Positions 19,755 to 27,147 of a DNA stretch of 31,158 nt are shown piece after piece. Each line of letters starts with the position of its first letter. Positions within the stretch are counted from its first letter, which is position 1. The notes beneath the pieces are model-generated. The model did not search any database, was not told the origin of the DNA, and saw only the letters and a program-made list of their open reading frames with translations. A program made the translations under genes and the position numbers. Origin of the DNA: SBBV01 sp036555425 (GTDB lineage Bacteria; Pseudomonadota; Alphaproteobacteria; Bin65); NCBI GenBank assembly GCA_036555425.1, contig DATBLL010000104.1, positions 1 through 31,158 of the forward strand. The letters run 5' to 3'.

Positions 19755-20273
19755 ATGCGGCTTTCGCTCGCCGCCGGCGTGGTCGCCGGCATCGCCGCCC
19801 TCGCCTCCGGCGCGGGCGCGCAGCAGAAGTCCGAAGATGAAATGTTCAAGCTCATGAAGAGCGAGAGGATCGGCGCGCTTCGCCTCGACATGACCGAGGC
19901 GCAGGTGAAGCAGATCCTGACCGCCCGCCCCGTGATCAGCCGCGAGCAGCTCTGGGGCGCCGACGGCCAGTACCACCTGAAATGGACCTACGGCGCCCAG
20001 GGCGTGAGGCTCGGCTTGGTTTCGGAAAAGAAGGGCGGCCCCAAGATCGTGGAATCGATCGATTGCACCGCGCGCTGCACGCTCACGAGCGCGCGCGGCA
20101 TCGGAATCGGCAGCACGCTCGCCGACGTGCAAAAGGCCTACGCGGCCGAATTCAACAAGGACGAGAGCAAGTTGCCCCAGCTCTTCGTGGCCGGCACGAT
20201 CTATGGCGGTCTGCTGCTGAAGTTCAAAGCGGGCAAGGTCAGCAGCATGTTCCTCGGCGCCGCCGCTGAGTAA
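19755..20273 (+). CDS. Secreted protein of unknown function
   Basis: This 172-residue product is read from ATG 19755, which has a strong GAGGGG ribosome-binding site. An ATG at 19740 overlapping the zapA stop would add five residues. It has a Sec signal peptide (MRLSLAAGVVAGIAALASG, cleavage after GAQ or GAGA). The mature part contains two helix-plus-strand units of similar design: IGALRLDMTEAQVKQILTARP and IGIGSTLADVQKAYAAEFN. The second is the 'IGIGSTLADVQKAY' pattern seen in periplasmic proteins with SmpA/BamE-like or DUF-type repeats. Two cysteines (DCTARC) may form a disulfide. Function is unknown. It is probably periplasmic and co-transcribed with zapA. Confidence 0.8.
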   Translation: MRLSLAAGVVAGIAALASGAGAQQKSEDEMFKLMKSERIGALRLDMTEAQVKQILTARPVISREQLWGADGQYHLKWTYGAQGVRLGLVSEKKGGPKIVESIDCTARCTLTSARGIGIGSTLADVQKAYAAEFNKDESKLPQLFVAGTIYGGLLLKFKAGKVSSMFLGAAAE

Positions 20274-20285
20274 GCGGTCGCCGAA

Positions 20286-20891
20286 GTGGCGAGCCCCCAA
20301 GTGACCGAGGACGCGACGCGCGCCGCCAAGGCGAAACTCCGCGAGGACGCGAAGGCGCGGCGCGCCCGCCTCCGGCCCGAGGATGCGGCGGCGGCCGCGC
20401 TGGCGGTGCGCGATCGCGTTCTCGCCGCCGGCCTCGTCCCCGCGGGTGCCACGGTCAGCGGCTTCTGGCCGATCGGCGACGAATTCGATCCGCGCCCGCT
20501 GATGGAAGCGCTCGCCCGGCGCGGGCACACGCTCTGCCTCCCCGTCGTCGTCGGCCGCGGCCGCCCACTGGCGTTCCGCGCCTGGGCGCCCGGCGATCCC
20601 TTGGAGCGCGCCGGCTTCGGCCTGAGTGTGCCGGCCTGGGACGCGCCGCCCGCAATCCCGCGCTTCCTCGTCGTGCCGCTGCTCGCCTTCGACCGGCGCG
20701 GCTATCGCCTCGGCTACGGCGCCGGCTATTACGACCGCACGATCGCGGAGCTGCGCGCACGCTCGAAGCACGTCTTCGCGCTCGGCGTCGGCTTCGCGCT
20801 CCAGGAAGCGCCGGAGGTGCCGGTCATGGCGCACGACCAGCGACTCGACGCCATCGCGACCGAGGACTATTTGATCGGCCCCTTCGATTGA
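20286..20891 (+). CDS. fau: 5-formyltetrahydrofolate cyclo-ligase
   Basis: This enzyme (YgfA, MTHFS) converts 5-formyl-THF to 5,10-methenyl-THF with ATP, recycling an inhibitory folate. The 201-residue product is read from GTG 20286, and the exact start is uncertain because the ribosome-binding site is weak. Typical motifs are KAKLREDAKARRARL at the start (phosphate-binding lysine and arginine region), SGFWPIGDEFDPRPL, and the ATP/folate-binding RLGYGAGYYDRTI near residue 150. It ends HDQRLDAIATEDYLI. It lies 12 bases after the secreted protein gene and is the standard zapA neighbour. Confidence 0.95.
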   Translation: MASPQVTEDATRAAKAKLREDAKARRARLRPEDAAAAALAVRDRVLAAGLVPAGATVSGFWPIGDEFDPRPLMEALARRGHTLCLPVVVGRGRPLAFRAWAPGDPLERAGFGLSVPAWDAPPAIPRFLVVPLLAFDRRGYRLGYGAGYYDRTIAELRARSKHVFALGVGFALQEAPEVPVMAHDQRLDAIATEDYLIGPFD

Positions 20892-20908
20892 TCCGGCGAG
20901 GCGAAGCG

Positions 20909-21259
20909 ATGGACCTCTATCACATCTGGTGCGACTTGAAGCCGGGCCAGAGCGATCTCGACTTCGCCGAGCATGTCGGGCGCTATCTCGGCAAGCTCAA
21001 GGCCGAAGGCCTCATCGCCGGATACCGCCTCGGCCGCCGCAAGCTCGGCTTCGGCATTCCGGGCTTGGGCGAATTCCACGTCGAGATCGAGACCAAGGAC
21101 CTGGCGCAGCTCGAGCGCGCGTTCCAGACCGTGTCCACGCGCGCCGATCCGGTCGAAAGCCTGCACCACGCGGTAAATTCACGGGTGGAGAATTTCAAGG
21201 CGGCGCTGTATCGGGACTTTCCCGATCCGCACCGGCGGAAAGGCGAGGAAAAGTTCTGA
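20909..21259 (+). CDS. DUF6614-like conserved protein
   Basis: This 116-residue product starts at ATG 20909 with GAGG upstream. Starting at 20888 would add seven residues. It has an alpha/beta sandwich pattern: MDLYHIWCDLKPGQSDLDF, AGYRLGRRKLGFGIPG, FHVEIETKDLAQLERAF and HHAVNSRVENFKAALYRDF. The pattern resembles ferredoxin-like dimeric alpha-beta barrel proteins, and I recall it as DUF6614. No function is established. It sits between fau and ymdB, overlapping the ymdB start by one base, so it is part of that transcript. Confidence 0.8.
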   Translation: MDLYHIWCDLKPGQSDLDFAEHVGRYLGKLKAEGLIAGYRLGRRKLGFGIPGLGEFHVEIETKDLAQLERAFQTVSTRADPVESLHHAVNSRVENFKAALYRDFPDPHRRKGEEKF

Positions 21260-22086
21260 TGCGCATCCTCTATTGCGGCGACGTGGTGGGCCGGTCGGGC
21301 CGCGATATCGTCACCGCCGAATTGCCCAAGCTGCGCGAGCGCCTCAAACTCGATTTCGTGCTCGTCAACGGCGAGAACGCGGCCGGCGGCTTCGGCATCA
21401 CGCCCGAGATCTGCCGCCTGCTCTACCAGCAGGGCGCCGACACCGTGCTGCTCGGCAACCACAGCTGGGACCAGCGCGACGTCATCGGCTACATCGACGG
21501 CGACCCGAAGCTGCTGCGCCCGCTCAACTACCCCAAGGGCACGCCCGGGCGGGGCCTCGCCCTCTTCACGCTCGCCGACGGGCGCAAGCTCCTCGTCATG
21601 CAGCTGATGGGCCGGCTCTTCATGGAGGCGATCGACTGCCCGTTCCAGGCGATGGACGAGGCGCTCGCCCCCTATCGCCTCGGCGGCAACGTGCAGGCGA
21701 TCGTCGTCGACATCCATGCCGAGGCCACCAGCGAGAAAATGTCGATCGCGCATTCGGCCGACGGCAAGGTCTCGCTCGTCGCCGGCACGCACACCCATGT
21801 GCCGACGGCGGATGCGCAGATCCTCTCGGGCGGCACGGCCTACATCACCGATGTCGGCATGTGCGGCGACTACGATTCGGTGATCGGCATCCGGAAGGAC
21901 ATCCCGATCCAGCGCTTCCGCCGCAAGATGCCCGGCGAGCGTTTGACGCCGGCCGAGGGGCCGGGCACGCTCTGCGCCGTCTTCGTCGAGACCGACGACC
22001 GCACCGGCAAGGCCAAGCGCATCGCGTCGCTGCGCCTCGGTGGCAAGCTCACGCCGCAATGGCCGCTGGAGGAAGCGGCCGAGTAG
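21259..22086 (+). CDS. ymdB: YmdB-family metallophosphoesterase
   Basis: This protein belongs to the TIGR00282/YmdB family, whose Bacillus member hydrolyses 2',3'-cyclic nucleotides and affects RNA turnover and biofilm fate. It has 275 residues from ATG 21259, sharing one base with the previous stop. Dinuclear-metal motifs are complete: GDVVGRSGR with Asp8, VNGENAAGG with Glu39-Asn40, LLGNHSWD with Asn67-His68, VDIHAEATSEK, and GTHTHVPTAD. The YITDVGMCGDYDSVIG segment is also characteristic. In alphaproteobacteria it often precedes yebC and ruvCAB, as here, though a minus-strand GNAT gene interrupts. Confidence 0.93.
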   Translation: MRILYCGDVVGRSGRDIVTAELPKLRERLKLDFVLVNGENAAGGFGITPEICRLLYQQGADTVLLGNHSWDQRDVIGYIDGDPKLLRPLNYPKGTPGRGLALFTLADGRKLLVMQLMGRLFMEAIDCPFQAMDEALAPYRLGGNVQAIVVDIHAEATSEKMSIAHSADGKVSLVAGTHTHVPTADAQILSGGTAYITDVGMCGDYDSVIGIRKDIPIQRFRRKMPGERLTPAEGPGTLCAVFVETDDRTGKAKRIASLRLGGKLTPQWPLEEAAE

Positions 22087-22286
22087 CAAGCCCCTTCCCC
22101 GCTGGGGGGAAGAGGTTGGGGATGAGGGGGCGACGGAAATTCGACCGCGAGCGTGTCGCCGCGGGTCACGCCGCTTGCGCCAGAACTCGTTTCGCACGCG
22201 AAGATTTCCGCGCGCTTCCGCGCGTCGAACGTCGAGGCGCGTCGCCCGCTCGCCCCCTTCCCGTTCGCCCCAACGCGAGGCGAGGT
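22087..22286. repeat. REP-like GC-rich element between ymdB and the GNAT gene
   Basis: Right after the ymdB stop, CCCCTTCCCCGC-TGGGGGGAAGAGG forms a stem followed by GGGGATGAGGGGGCGAC (about 22091-22138). Near the other end, GTCGCCCGCTCGCCCCCTTCCC (about 22247-22267) is roughly its inverse. The style matches dispersed palindromic repeats of alphaproteobacterial genomes. It could also terminate the two convergent transcripts. The 100 bases between show nothing recognisable. Confidence 0.5.
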
Positions 22287-22817
22287 TCACTCGATCGTCG
22301 GCAGCAGCAGCGCCATCTGCACGAGATCATCGTAGCGGCCGTCGATCTTGCGCGCGCGGCGCCGCACGCCCTCGACGTCGAATCCGACCTTGCGATACAG
22401 CGCCCGCGCCGCGGTATTGTCGGGAAAGACCTGAAGCTCGACGCGCTCGAGGCCGATGCGGCTCGCATGAACGAGGGCCGCCCGCAGTAACGCCTCGCCG
22501 AGCCCGCGACCGCGATATTCGGCATCGAGCCCCATGCCGAGCGCGCCTACATGCGCGAATCCCGGCCGTTCCGGGCGCGGTTTGGGCACGTGGATGTCGC
22601 ACCAGCCGACGATGCGCGCGCCGTCCGCCTCGGCGACGTAGAAGGGCAGGTCGCGCGCGGTCATGTCGCCGACGAAGGCCCGCACCTCGGCTTCGGGATA
22701 GGCCTCGGTGATGGCCACGAAGATGCGGGCGCGCGCCACGCGGTCGATTCAGGCGCGGTAGGACTCGACGTCGCCGTCGCGGACGGCGCGGATGATGACA
22801 TTGCCGTTCCCCGGCAT
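22287..22817 (-). pseudogene. GNAT acetyltransferase with an in-frame TGA at codon 23
   Basis: The gene reads from ATG 22817 (MPGNGNVIIRAVRDGDVESYRA) into TGA at 22751-22749 and then continues in the same frame as IDRVARARIFVAITEAYPE. Together these make a normal-length GNAT domain of about 176 residues. Related proteins often have Cys in this spot (RACxDxVARE pattern), and TGA is one base from TGC and TGT. The rest is intact: GWCDIHVP, LGMGLDAEYRGRGLGEALL (acetyl-CoA motif A) and VFPDNTAARALYRKVGFD (motif B). If TGA stops translation, only a 150-residue form from GTG 22739 could be made, lacking the first strand. It may be a fresh nonsense mutation, a sequence error or a recoded codon. It is convergent with ymdB. 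Confidence 0.7.
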
Positions 22818-22979
22818 GTGGGCGATTCTGCTCCCCGCCGGCCGCGGCGAGCAAGGCCGCGGCCGCCCCGGCCGGCGCCTTTGCGTCCCGCGCGCGGATG
22901 AATTATTAGAAACGGATCGCGAACCGATCCATTTTGCGTGCGCCGTCTGCGGCGCACCCTCACCATCGAGACCGACGCC
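22818..22979 (+). promoter_or_regulatory. yebC leader with two consecutive hairpins
   Basis: GGATCG (22914-22919) pairs with CGATCC (22925-22930) and is followed by ATTTT. Then GTGCGCC (22938-22944) pairs perfectly with GGCGCAC (22951-22957) around a six-base loop, 22 bases before the yebC ATG. The first could end antisense or upstream transcription, and the second would lie in the 5' leader. No clear promoter hexamers were seen. A short AT-rich stretch lies near 22899-22910. Confidence 0.4.
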
Positions 22980-23729
22980 ATGGCCGGCCATTCCCAATTC
23001 GCCAACATCATGTACCGCAAGGGCGCGCAGGATAAGAAGCGCGCCAAGGTGTTCAGCAAGGTCGTGCGCGAGATGATGACCGCCGCACGCCAGAGCCCCG
23101 ACCCCGAGGCCAATCCGCGACTGCGCGCCGCCATCGTCGCCGCGCGCGCGGTCAACATGCCGAAGGACAACATCGAACGCGCGATCCGCCGCGGCAGCGG
23201 GCAGGAGCCGGGGGTGGTCTACGAAGAGGTGCGCTACGAGGGACTGGCGCCGGGCGGCGTGGCGCTCATCGTCGAAGCCCTCACCGACAATCGCAATCGC
23301 ACCGCCACCGACGTGCGTACGATTTTCGGCAAGAACGGCGGCAAGCTCGGCGAACTCAACAGCGTGGCGTTCCTCTTTAGCCGCGTCGGCACCATTCTCT
23401 ATCCCGCCGCGGCCGCCGGCGCCGACGCGATGTTCGAGGCGGCGCTCGAAGCCGGCGCGCAGGACGTTGCCTCCGACGCCGCGCGCCACGAGATCACCTG
23501 CGCGCCCGAGGATCTGGCGGCCGTGCGCGACGCGCTCGAGGCGAAGTTCGGCGCCGCCGAAAGCGCCAAGCTCGGCTGGAAGCCCAACAGCACCGTTCCG
23601 GTCGGCGACGAAGCCGTGGCGCGCGACCTCTTCAAGCTGGTGGAGGCGATCGAGGACAACGACGACGTCCAAACCGTCTACGCCAACTACGAAATTCCCG
23701 ACGACCTCATGCAAAAGCTCGCCGCGTGA
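22980..23729 (+). CDS. yebC: YebC/PmpR-family protein (TACO1 homologue)
   Basis: YebC-family proteins are conserved regulators. Some are DNA-binding repressors and others help ribosomes through difficult proline stretches. The product is 249 residues from ATG 22980 (MAGHSQFANIMYRKGAQDKKR), a standard family start. The normal form is GHSKWANI, so Gln replaces Lys at position 6 and Phe replaces Trp at position 7. Other motifs are present: NMPKDNIERAIRRG, YEGLAPGGVALIVEALTDN, RNRTATDVR and FLFSRVG. It precedes ruvCAB, the usual order. EF-P, with a related role at polyprolines, is encoded in this same window, though not adjacent. Confidence 0.96.
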   Translation: MAGHSQFANIMYRKGAQDKKRAKVFSKVVREMMTAARQSPDPEANPRLRAAIVAARAVNMPKDNIERAIRRGSGQEPGVVYEEVRYEGLAPGGVALIVEALTDNRNRTATDVRTIFGKNGGKLGELNSVAFLFSRVGTILYPAAAAGADAMFEAALEAGAQDVASDAARHEITCAPEDLAAVRDALEAKFGAAESAKLGWKPNSTVPVGDEAVARDLFKLVEAIEDNDDVQTVYANYEIPDDLMQKLAA

Positions 23730-23737
23730 TAGATGAA

Positions 23738-23899
23738 TGAACAGGGAGGCGGGGAGACGGGGAGAAAGGAATTGAACCACGGAGAACACAGAGGACACGG
23801 AGAAGTGAGGATTGCGCGCCGAGGGCGCGCAGGAGTTCTTCCTCCGTGTCCTCCGTCGTTTCCATCTTTCTTCTCCCCGCCTCCCCGCCTCCCTGTTCA
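23738..23899. repeat. Long inverted repeat between yebC and ruvC
   Basis: The left arm (23738-23804) and right arm (23839-23899) are inverted copies of one another with few mismatches. Outer ends TGAACAGGGAGGCGGGGAG and CTCCCCGCCTCCCTGTTCA pair exactly. Inner parts carry CACGGAG/CTCCGTG units. The centre holds a nested perfect hairpin, GCGCGCC (23814-23820), GAG, GGCGCGC (23824-23830). The CACGGAGAACACAGAGGACAC motif is of a kind seen in dispersed repeats of many bacteria, which often give spurious HGEHRGHGE peptides. It lies entirely in the yebC-ruvC gap and would fold into one hairpin or cruciform. Confidence 0.85.
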
Positions 23900-23928
23900 C
23901 TTCTCGACCTCTGCCGCAGGAACGGCGC

Positions 23929-24459
23929 ATGGGTGAGCGGGTGCGCATCATCGGGCTGGATCCGGGATTGCGGCGCACCGGCTGGGGCGTCGTCGAGGCG
24001 GAAGGCAACCGCCTCCGCCACATCGCGCACGGCGTGATCGCGACCGAGCGGGCGGCGACGACGGCGCGGCGGCTCACGCAGATTTTCCGCGGCATCGAGG
24101 AGATTTTCGACGCGCACGCGCCCGATGCCGCCGCGGTCGAGGAGATCTTCGTCAACAAGAATCCGGGCAGTACGTTGAAGCTCGGCCAGGCGCGCGGCGT
24201 GGCGCTGCTCGTCCCCGCCATGCGGGGCATCGCGGTCGAGGAATACGCCGCCAACCTCGTCAAGAAATCGCTGGTCGGCGCCGGCCATGCCGAGAAGGCG
24301 CAGGTCCTGCACATGGTGCGCCTGTTGCTGCCGACCTGCGGGGCGCTCGCGCCCGACGCCGCCGACGCGCTCGCCGTCGCCATCTGCCACGCGCATCACG
24401 CCGGCACGCGCCGCGCCTGGGCGCCGGAAAGCGCGCGGCGCGCGGGAGCGTTGCGTTGA
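23929..24459 (+). CDS. ruvC: Holliday junction resolvase RuvC
   Basis: RuvC cuts Holliday junctions symmetrically during recombination repair, working with RuvAB. The product is 176 residues from ATG 23929, with AGGA upstream. Starts further left lie inside the inverted repeat and are not used. The RNase H-like acidic residues are in place: Asp11 in IIGLDPGLRRTGWG, Glu71/72 in VEEIFVNKNPGSTLKLGQ, and the pair Asp143/Asp146 in APDAADALAVAICHAHH. Its stop overlaps the ruvA start (TTGA), showing translational coupling. Confidence 0.97.
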   Translation: MGERVRIIGLDPGLRRTGWGVVEAEGNRLRHIAHGVIATERAATTARRLTQIFRGIEEIFDAHAPDAAAVEEIFVNKNPGSTLKLGQARGVALLVPAMRGIAVEEYAANLVKKSLVGAGHAEKAQVLHMVRLLLPTCGALAPDAADALAVAICHAHHAGTRRAWAPESARRAGALR

Positions 24460-25067
24460 TCGCCGCGCTGGCCGGGCGCGTCGACGCGGTCGGCGCCGAT
24501 CATGCCGTGATCGACGTAAGCGGCGTCGGCTATCTGGTGTTCGCCTCGGGGCGCACGCTCGCCCGCTTGCCCGAGGCCGGCGGCAGCGCCAAGCTCTTGA
24601 TCGAGACGCATGTGCGCGAGGACCACATCCATCTCTACGGCTTCGCCGATGCCGCCGAGCGCGATTGGTTCCGGCTGCTGACGACGGTACAGGGCGTCGG
24701 CGCGCGCACCGCGATGGCGATCCTCTCCGCGTTGGCGCCCGAAGATTTGACGCTGGCGGTGGCGGCGCAGGACAAGGCCGTGCTGACGCGCGCCGATGGC
24801 GTCGGCTCGAAGCTCGCGACCCGTATCGTGACCGAGCTCCGCGACAAGGCCGGCAATTTGGCGCTCGGCGCCGGCAAGGATACGCGGCCCGTTTCGGGCC
24901 CGGCGCCCACGACCCGCGCCGCCGAACAGGCGGTTTCGGCCCTCGTCAATCTCCAATACAGCCAGGGCGAGGCGTTCGGCGCGGTCAACCGCGCGGTGCA
25001 GAAGCTCGGCGCCGAGGCGCCGGTCGATGCGCTCATCATCGCCGCGTTGAAGGAGCTGGCGTCGTAA
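24456..25067 (+). CDS. ruvA: Holliday junction branch migration protein RuvA
   Basis: RuvA tetramers bind the four-way junction and load RuvB. The 203-residue product starts at TTG 24456, overlapping the ruvC stop, with GGGAG about 9 bases upstream. Domain I is an OB fold (MIAALAGRVDAVGADHAV, VREDHIHLYGF). Domain II has helix-hairpin-helix motifs (LTTVQGVGARTAMAILSAL and RADGVGSKLATRIVTEL). After a flexible linker, domain III (AEQAVSALVNLQYSQGEA) contacts RuvB. ruvB starts directly after its stop codon. Confidence 0.96.
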   Translation: MIAALAGRVDAVGADHAVIDVSGVGYLVFASGRTLARLPEAGGSAKLLIETHVREDHIHLYGFADAAERDWFRLLTTVQGVGARTAMAILSALAPEDLTLAVAAQDKAVLTRADGVGSKLATRIVTELRDKAGNLALGAGKDTRPVSGPAPTTRAAEQAVSALVNLQYSQGEAFGAVNRAVQKLGAEAPVDALIIAALKELAS

Positions 25068-26213
25068 ATGGCCAGGCCCGAGCCCCCCGACAGCGACCGC
25101 GCCAGCGACCGCGGCAGCGACCGCGTCGTTGCGCGCGAGAAGCGCGCCGACGATCAGGACGCGGCGCTGCGCCCGCAATCGCTCGCCGATTTCGTCGGCC
25201 AGAAGCACGCGCGGGAGAACCTCGCGGTCTTCATCGCCGCCGCCAGGGCGCGCGGCGAGGCGCTCGACCACGTTCTGCTGCACGGTCCGCCCGGCCTCGG
25301 CAAGACGACCTTGGCGCAGATCGTGGCGCGCGAGCTCGGCGTCGGCTTCCGCGCCAGCTCCGGCCCCGTCATCGCGCGCGCCGGCGATCTCGCCGCGATC
25401 CTCACCAACCTGCAGCCGCGCGACGTGCTGTTCATCGACGAGATCCACCGGCTCAATCCGGCGGTCGAGGAGATCCTCTATCCGGCGATGGAGGACTATC
25501 AGCTCGATCTCATCATCGGCGAGGGGCCGGCGGCGCGCTCGGTGCGCATCGACCTGCCGCCCTTCACGCTGGTCGGCGCCACCACGCGCTCGGGCCTGTT
25601 GACGACGCCGCTGCGCGAGCGCTTCGGCATTCCGCTGCGGCTCGACTTCTACACCGCCGAGGATCTCGCCAAGATCGTGACGCGCGCGGCGAGGCTCTTG
25701 GGCGCGCCGCTCGAGGCCAAGGCGGCGATGGAGATCGCGCGCCGCTCGCGCGGCACGCCGCGCGTGGCCGGGCGCCTGCTCCGCCGCGTGCGCGACTTCG
25801 CCGCCGTCGACGCCGCCGGTGCGGCGGGCGCCGGTGCGGCGGGCGCCGCCACGGCGGGCGGGGGGCCGATCACGCTCGCCGCAGCGCAGACCGGCTTGGC
25901 GCGCCTCGACATCGACGACCGCGGCCTCGACACGATGGACCGCCGCTATCTCCGCTGTATTGCCGAGACCTATGGCGGCGGCCCGGTCGGCGTAGAGACC
26001 ATCGCCGCCGTCCTTTCCGAGCAGCGCGACATGGTCGAGGACGTGATCGAGCCGTTCCTCATCCAGGCCGGGCTCGTGCAGCGGACGCCGAGGGGGCGCA
26101 TGATCACGGAGCAGAGCTGGGCCTATCTCGGTCTCGAAGCGCCGAAGAACGCGGCGCCGCGCCAGCTCGATCTCCTCGGCCAACCCCAGGAAGGCGCCGA
26201 CGACGGCGAATAG
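25068..26213 (+). CDS. ruvB: Holliday junction branch migration ATPase RuvB
   Basis: RuvB is the AAA+ motor that drives branch migration. The protein is 381 residues, longer than the usual 335-350. Walker A GPPGLGKTT begins at residue 73. Walker B FIDEIHRLNP is at about 122-131. Sensor 1 lies in VGATTRSGLLTTPLRERFG and the arginine finger region follows. RGTPRVAGRLLRRVRDFA is sensor 2, and the winged-helix domain ends the protein. Two extras explain the length. One is a polar N-terminus with DRASDRGSDR repeats. The other is an Ala/Gly-rich insert at about 248-266 made of AGAAG, AGAAG and AATAG, placed between the sensor 2 helix and the TLAAAQTGLARL segment. Both are probably surface expansions. 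Confidence 0.97.
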   Translation: MARPEPPDSDRASDRGSDRVVAREKRADDQDAALRPQSLADFVGQKHARENLAVFIAAARARGEALDHVLLHGPPGLGKTTLAQIVARELGVGFRASSGPVIARAGDLAAILTNLQPRDVLFIDEIHRLNPAVEEILYPAMEDYQLDLIIGEGPAARSVRIDLPPFTLVGATTRSGLLTTPLRERFGIPLRLDFYTAEDLAKIVTRAARLLGAPLEAKAAMEIARRSRGTPRVAGRLLRRVRDFAAVDAAGAAGAGAAGAATAGGGPITLAAAQTGLARLDIDDRGLDTMDRRYLRCIAETYGGGPVGVETIAAVLSEQRDMVEDVIEPFLIQAGLVQRTPRGRMITEQSWAYLGLEAPKNAAPRQLDLLGQPQEGADDGE

Positions 26214-26625
26214 CCGCGCGCCCCTACGGTTGCGTGCCGACCATATGTTTTGCCCTCGGACGCCTCCAGCGAGCGGTGCGGCGCGGCGCAGCGGCGGCGG
26301 GCCTTTCCCGTTCTGCGGCTTCGCCTGGCAATATGGCGGGCTCGCGAGCCTGCGCGACAATTCCGGCACGAAGCTGCCGCGCGGCCTGATCATCGCCTTG
26401 GCGCCGCAGGAGACGCCGACACCCGCCGAAGAACAGCAGGTGTTGGGGGACAGGCTCATCGGTTCCGACCACCCGCTGCTGGCGAAGCTCGATGTGCGCA
26501 TCGGGGTCATCATCTTGAACTTCCGCGACCGCGTCTCGGGCCGGGTAAACTGAGCCCTCCGGCTCGGTGGCACTGGCCGCGCAATTCCCGAGCGAACCAC
26601 GCGGTCATACGCTAGGTTCCGCGCC
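26214..26625 (+). other. Gap between ruvB and ybgC with an uncertain ORF (26230-26553)
   Basis: The only protein-like frame is a 107-residue one at 26230-26553. Its first half is Arg/Gly/Pro-rich and unconvincing. Its second half (RGLIIALAPQETPTPAEEQ, then LGDRLIGSDHPLLAKLDVR and IGVIILNFRDRVSG) looks more like real protein. There is no ribosome-binding site at the first Met. I do not recognise a family. It may be a decayed gene or a dispersed repeat carrying a frame. The last 70 bases before ybgC show nothing particular. Confidence 0.3.
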
Positions 26626-27111
26626 ATGACTGCCGAACCTCGACCCCGCGCCGCAGCCCCCTCCTCGGGCGCCATCGACGACGATGCGCGCGAGCACGTT
26701 TTTCCGGTGCGCGTCTACTACGAGGATACCGATGCGGCCGGCATCGTCTACTACGTGAACTATCTCAAGTTCGCCGAGCGGGCGCGGACGGAGATGCTGC
26801 GGCTCATGGGCCGCGAGCAGCAGCAGATGATGGAGCGCGACGGCGTCGCGTTTGCGGTCAAGAGTGCGCGCATCGAGTATTTCAAGCCCGCGCGGCTCGA
26901 CGATGCGCTCACCGTGCGCACCGGCCTCGTCGAGGTGGCCGGCGCCAGCTTGAAGGTGCGCCAGCGCATCTTTCGCAGCGCCGAGCTGCTGGTGGATCTG
27001 CTGATCCGGCTCGCGGTGATGGATCGGGCCGGACGGCCGGTGCGCCTCCCGGCCGATATCCGCGCGGCCCTGGCGCCGCACGCCGACGCGAGGCGGGATA
27101 TGACCGCGTGA
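26626..27111 (+). CDS. ybgC: YbgC-family acyl-CoA thioesterase
   Basis: YbgC is a hotdog-fold thioesterase of the Tol-Pal operon. It hydrolyses acyl-CoA and has been linked to phospholipid metabolism at the inner membrane. The product is 161 residues from ATG 26626. The catalytic motif is VYYEDTDAAGIVYYVNYLKF with Asp36, followed by FAERARTEMLRL and IEYFKPARLDDALTV. The N-terminus has about 24 extra residues (RPRAAAPSSGAIDDD) before the domain. It is followed after 225 bases by tolQ, the classical order, though the gap is larger than usual. Confidence 0.95.
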   Translation: MTAEPRPRAAAPSSGAIDDDAREHVFPVRVYYEDTDAAGIVYYVNYLKFAERARTEMLRLMGREQQQMMERDGVAFAVKSARIEYFKPARLDDALTVRTGLVEVAGASLKVRQRIFRSAELLVDLLIRLAVMDRAGRPVRLPADIRAALAPHADARRDMTA

Positions 27112-27147
27112 GAGGCGCCCTCCGCCGGGGTGCCTCCATCCAAGGGT

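Noticed and set aside
22749..22790. Selenocysteine insertion at the GNAT TGA
   Set aside because: I could not see a stem-loop of suitable size and loop after the TGA, and GNAT proteins are not known selenoproteins. A mutation or error is simpler.
23733..23936. Short frame with HGEHRGHGE before ruvC
   Set aside because: It is a translation of the inverted repeat. Such peptides appear in databases as artefacts.
22749..24383. Minus-strand open frame of 544 codons across yebC and ruvC
   Set aside because: It is antisense to two certain genes and includes the SVSSVFSVV-type translation of the repeat, a known source of false proteins.
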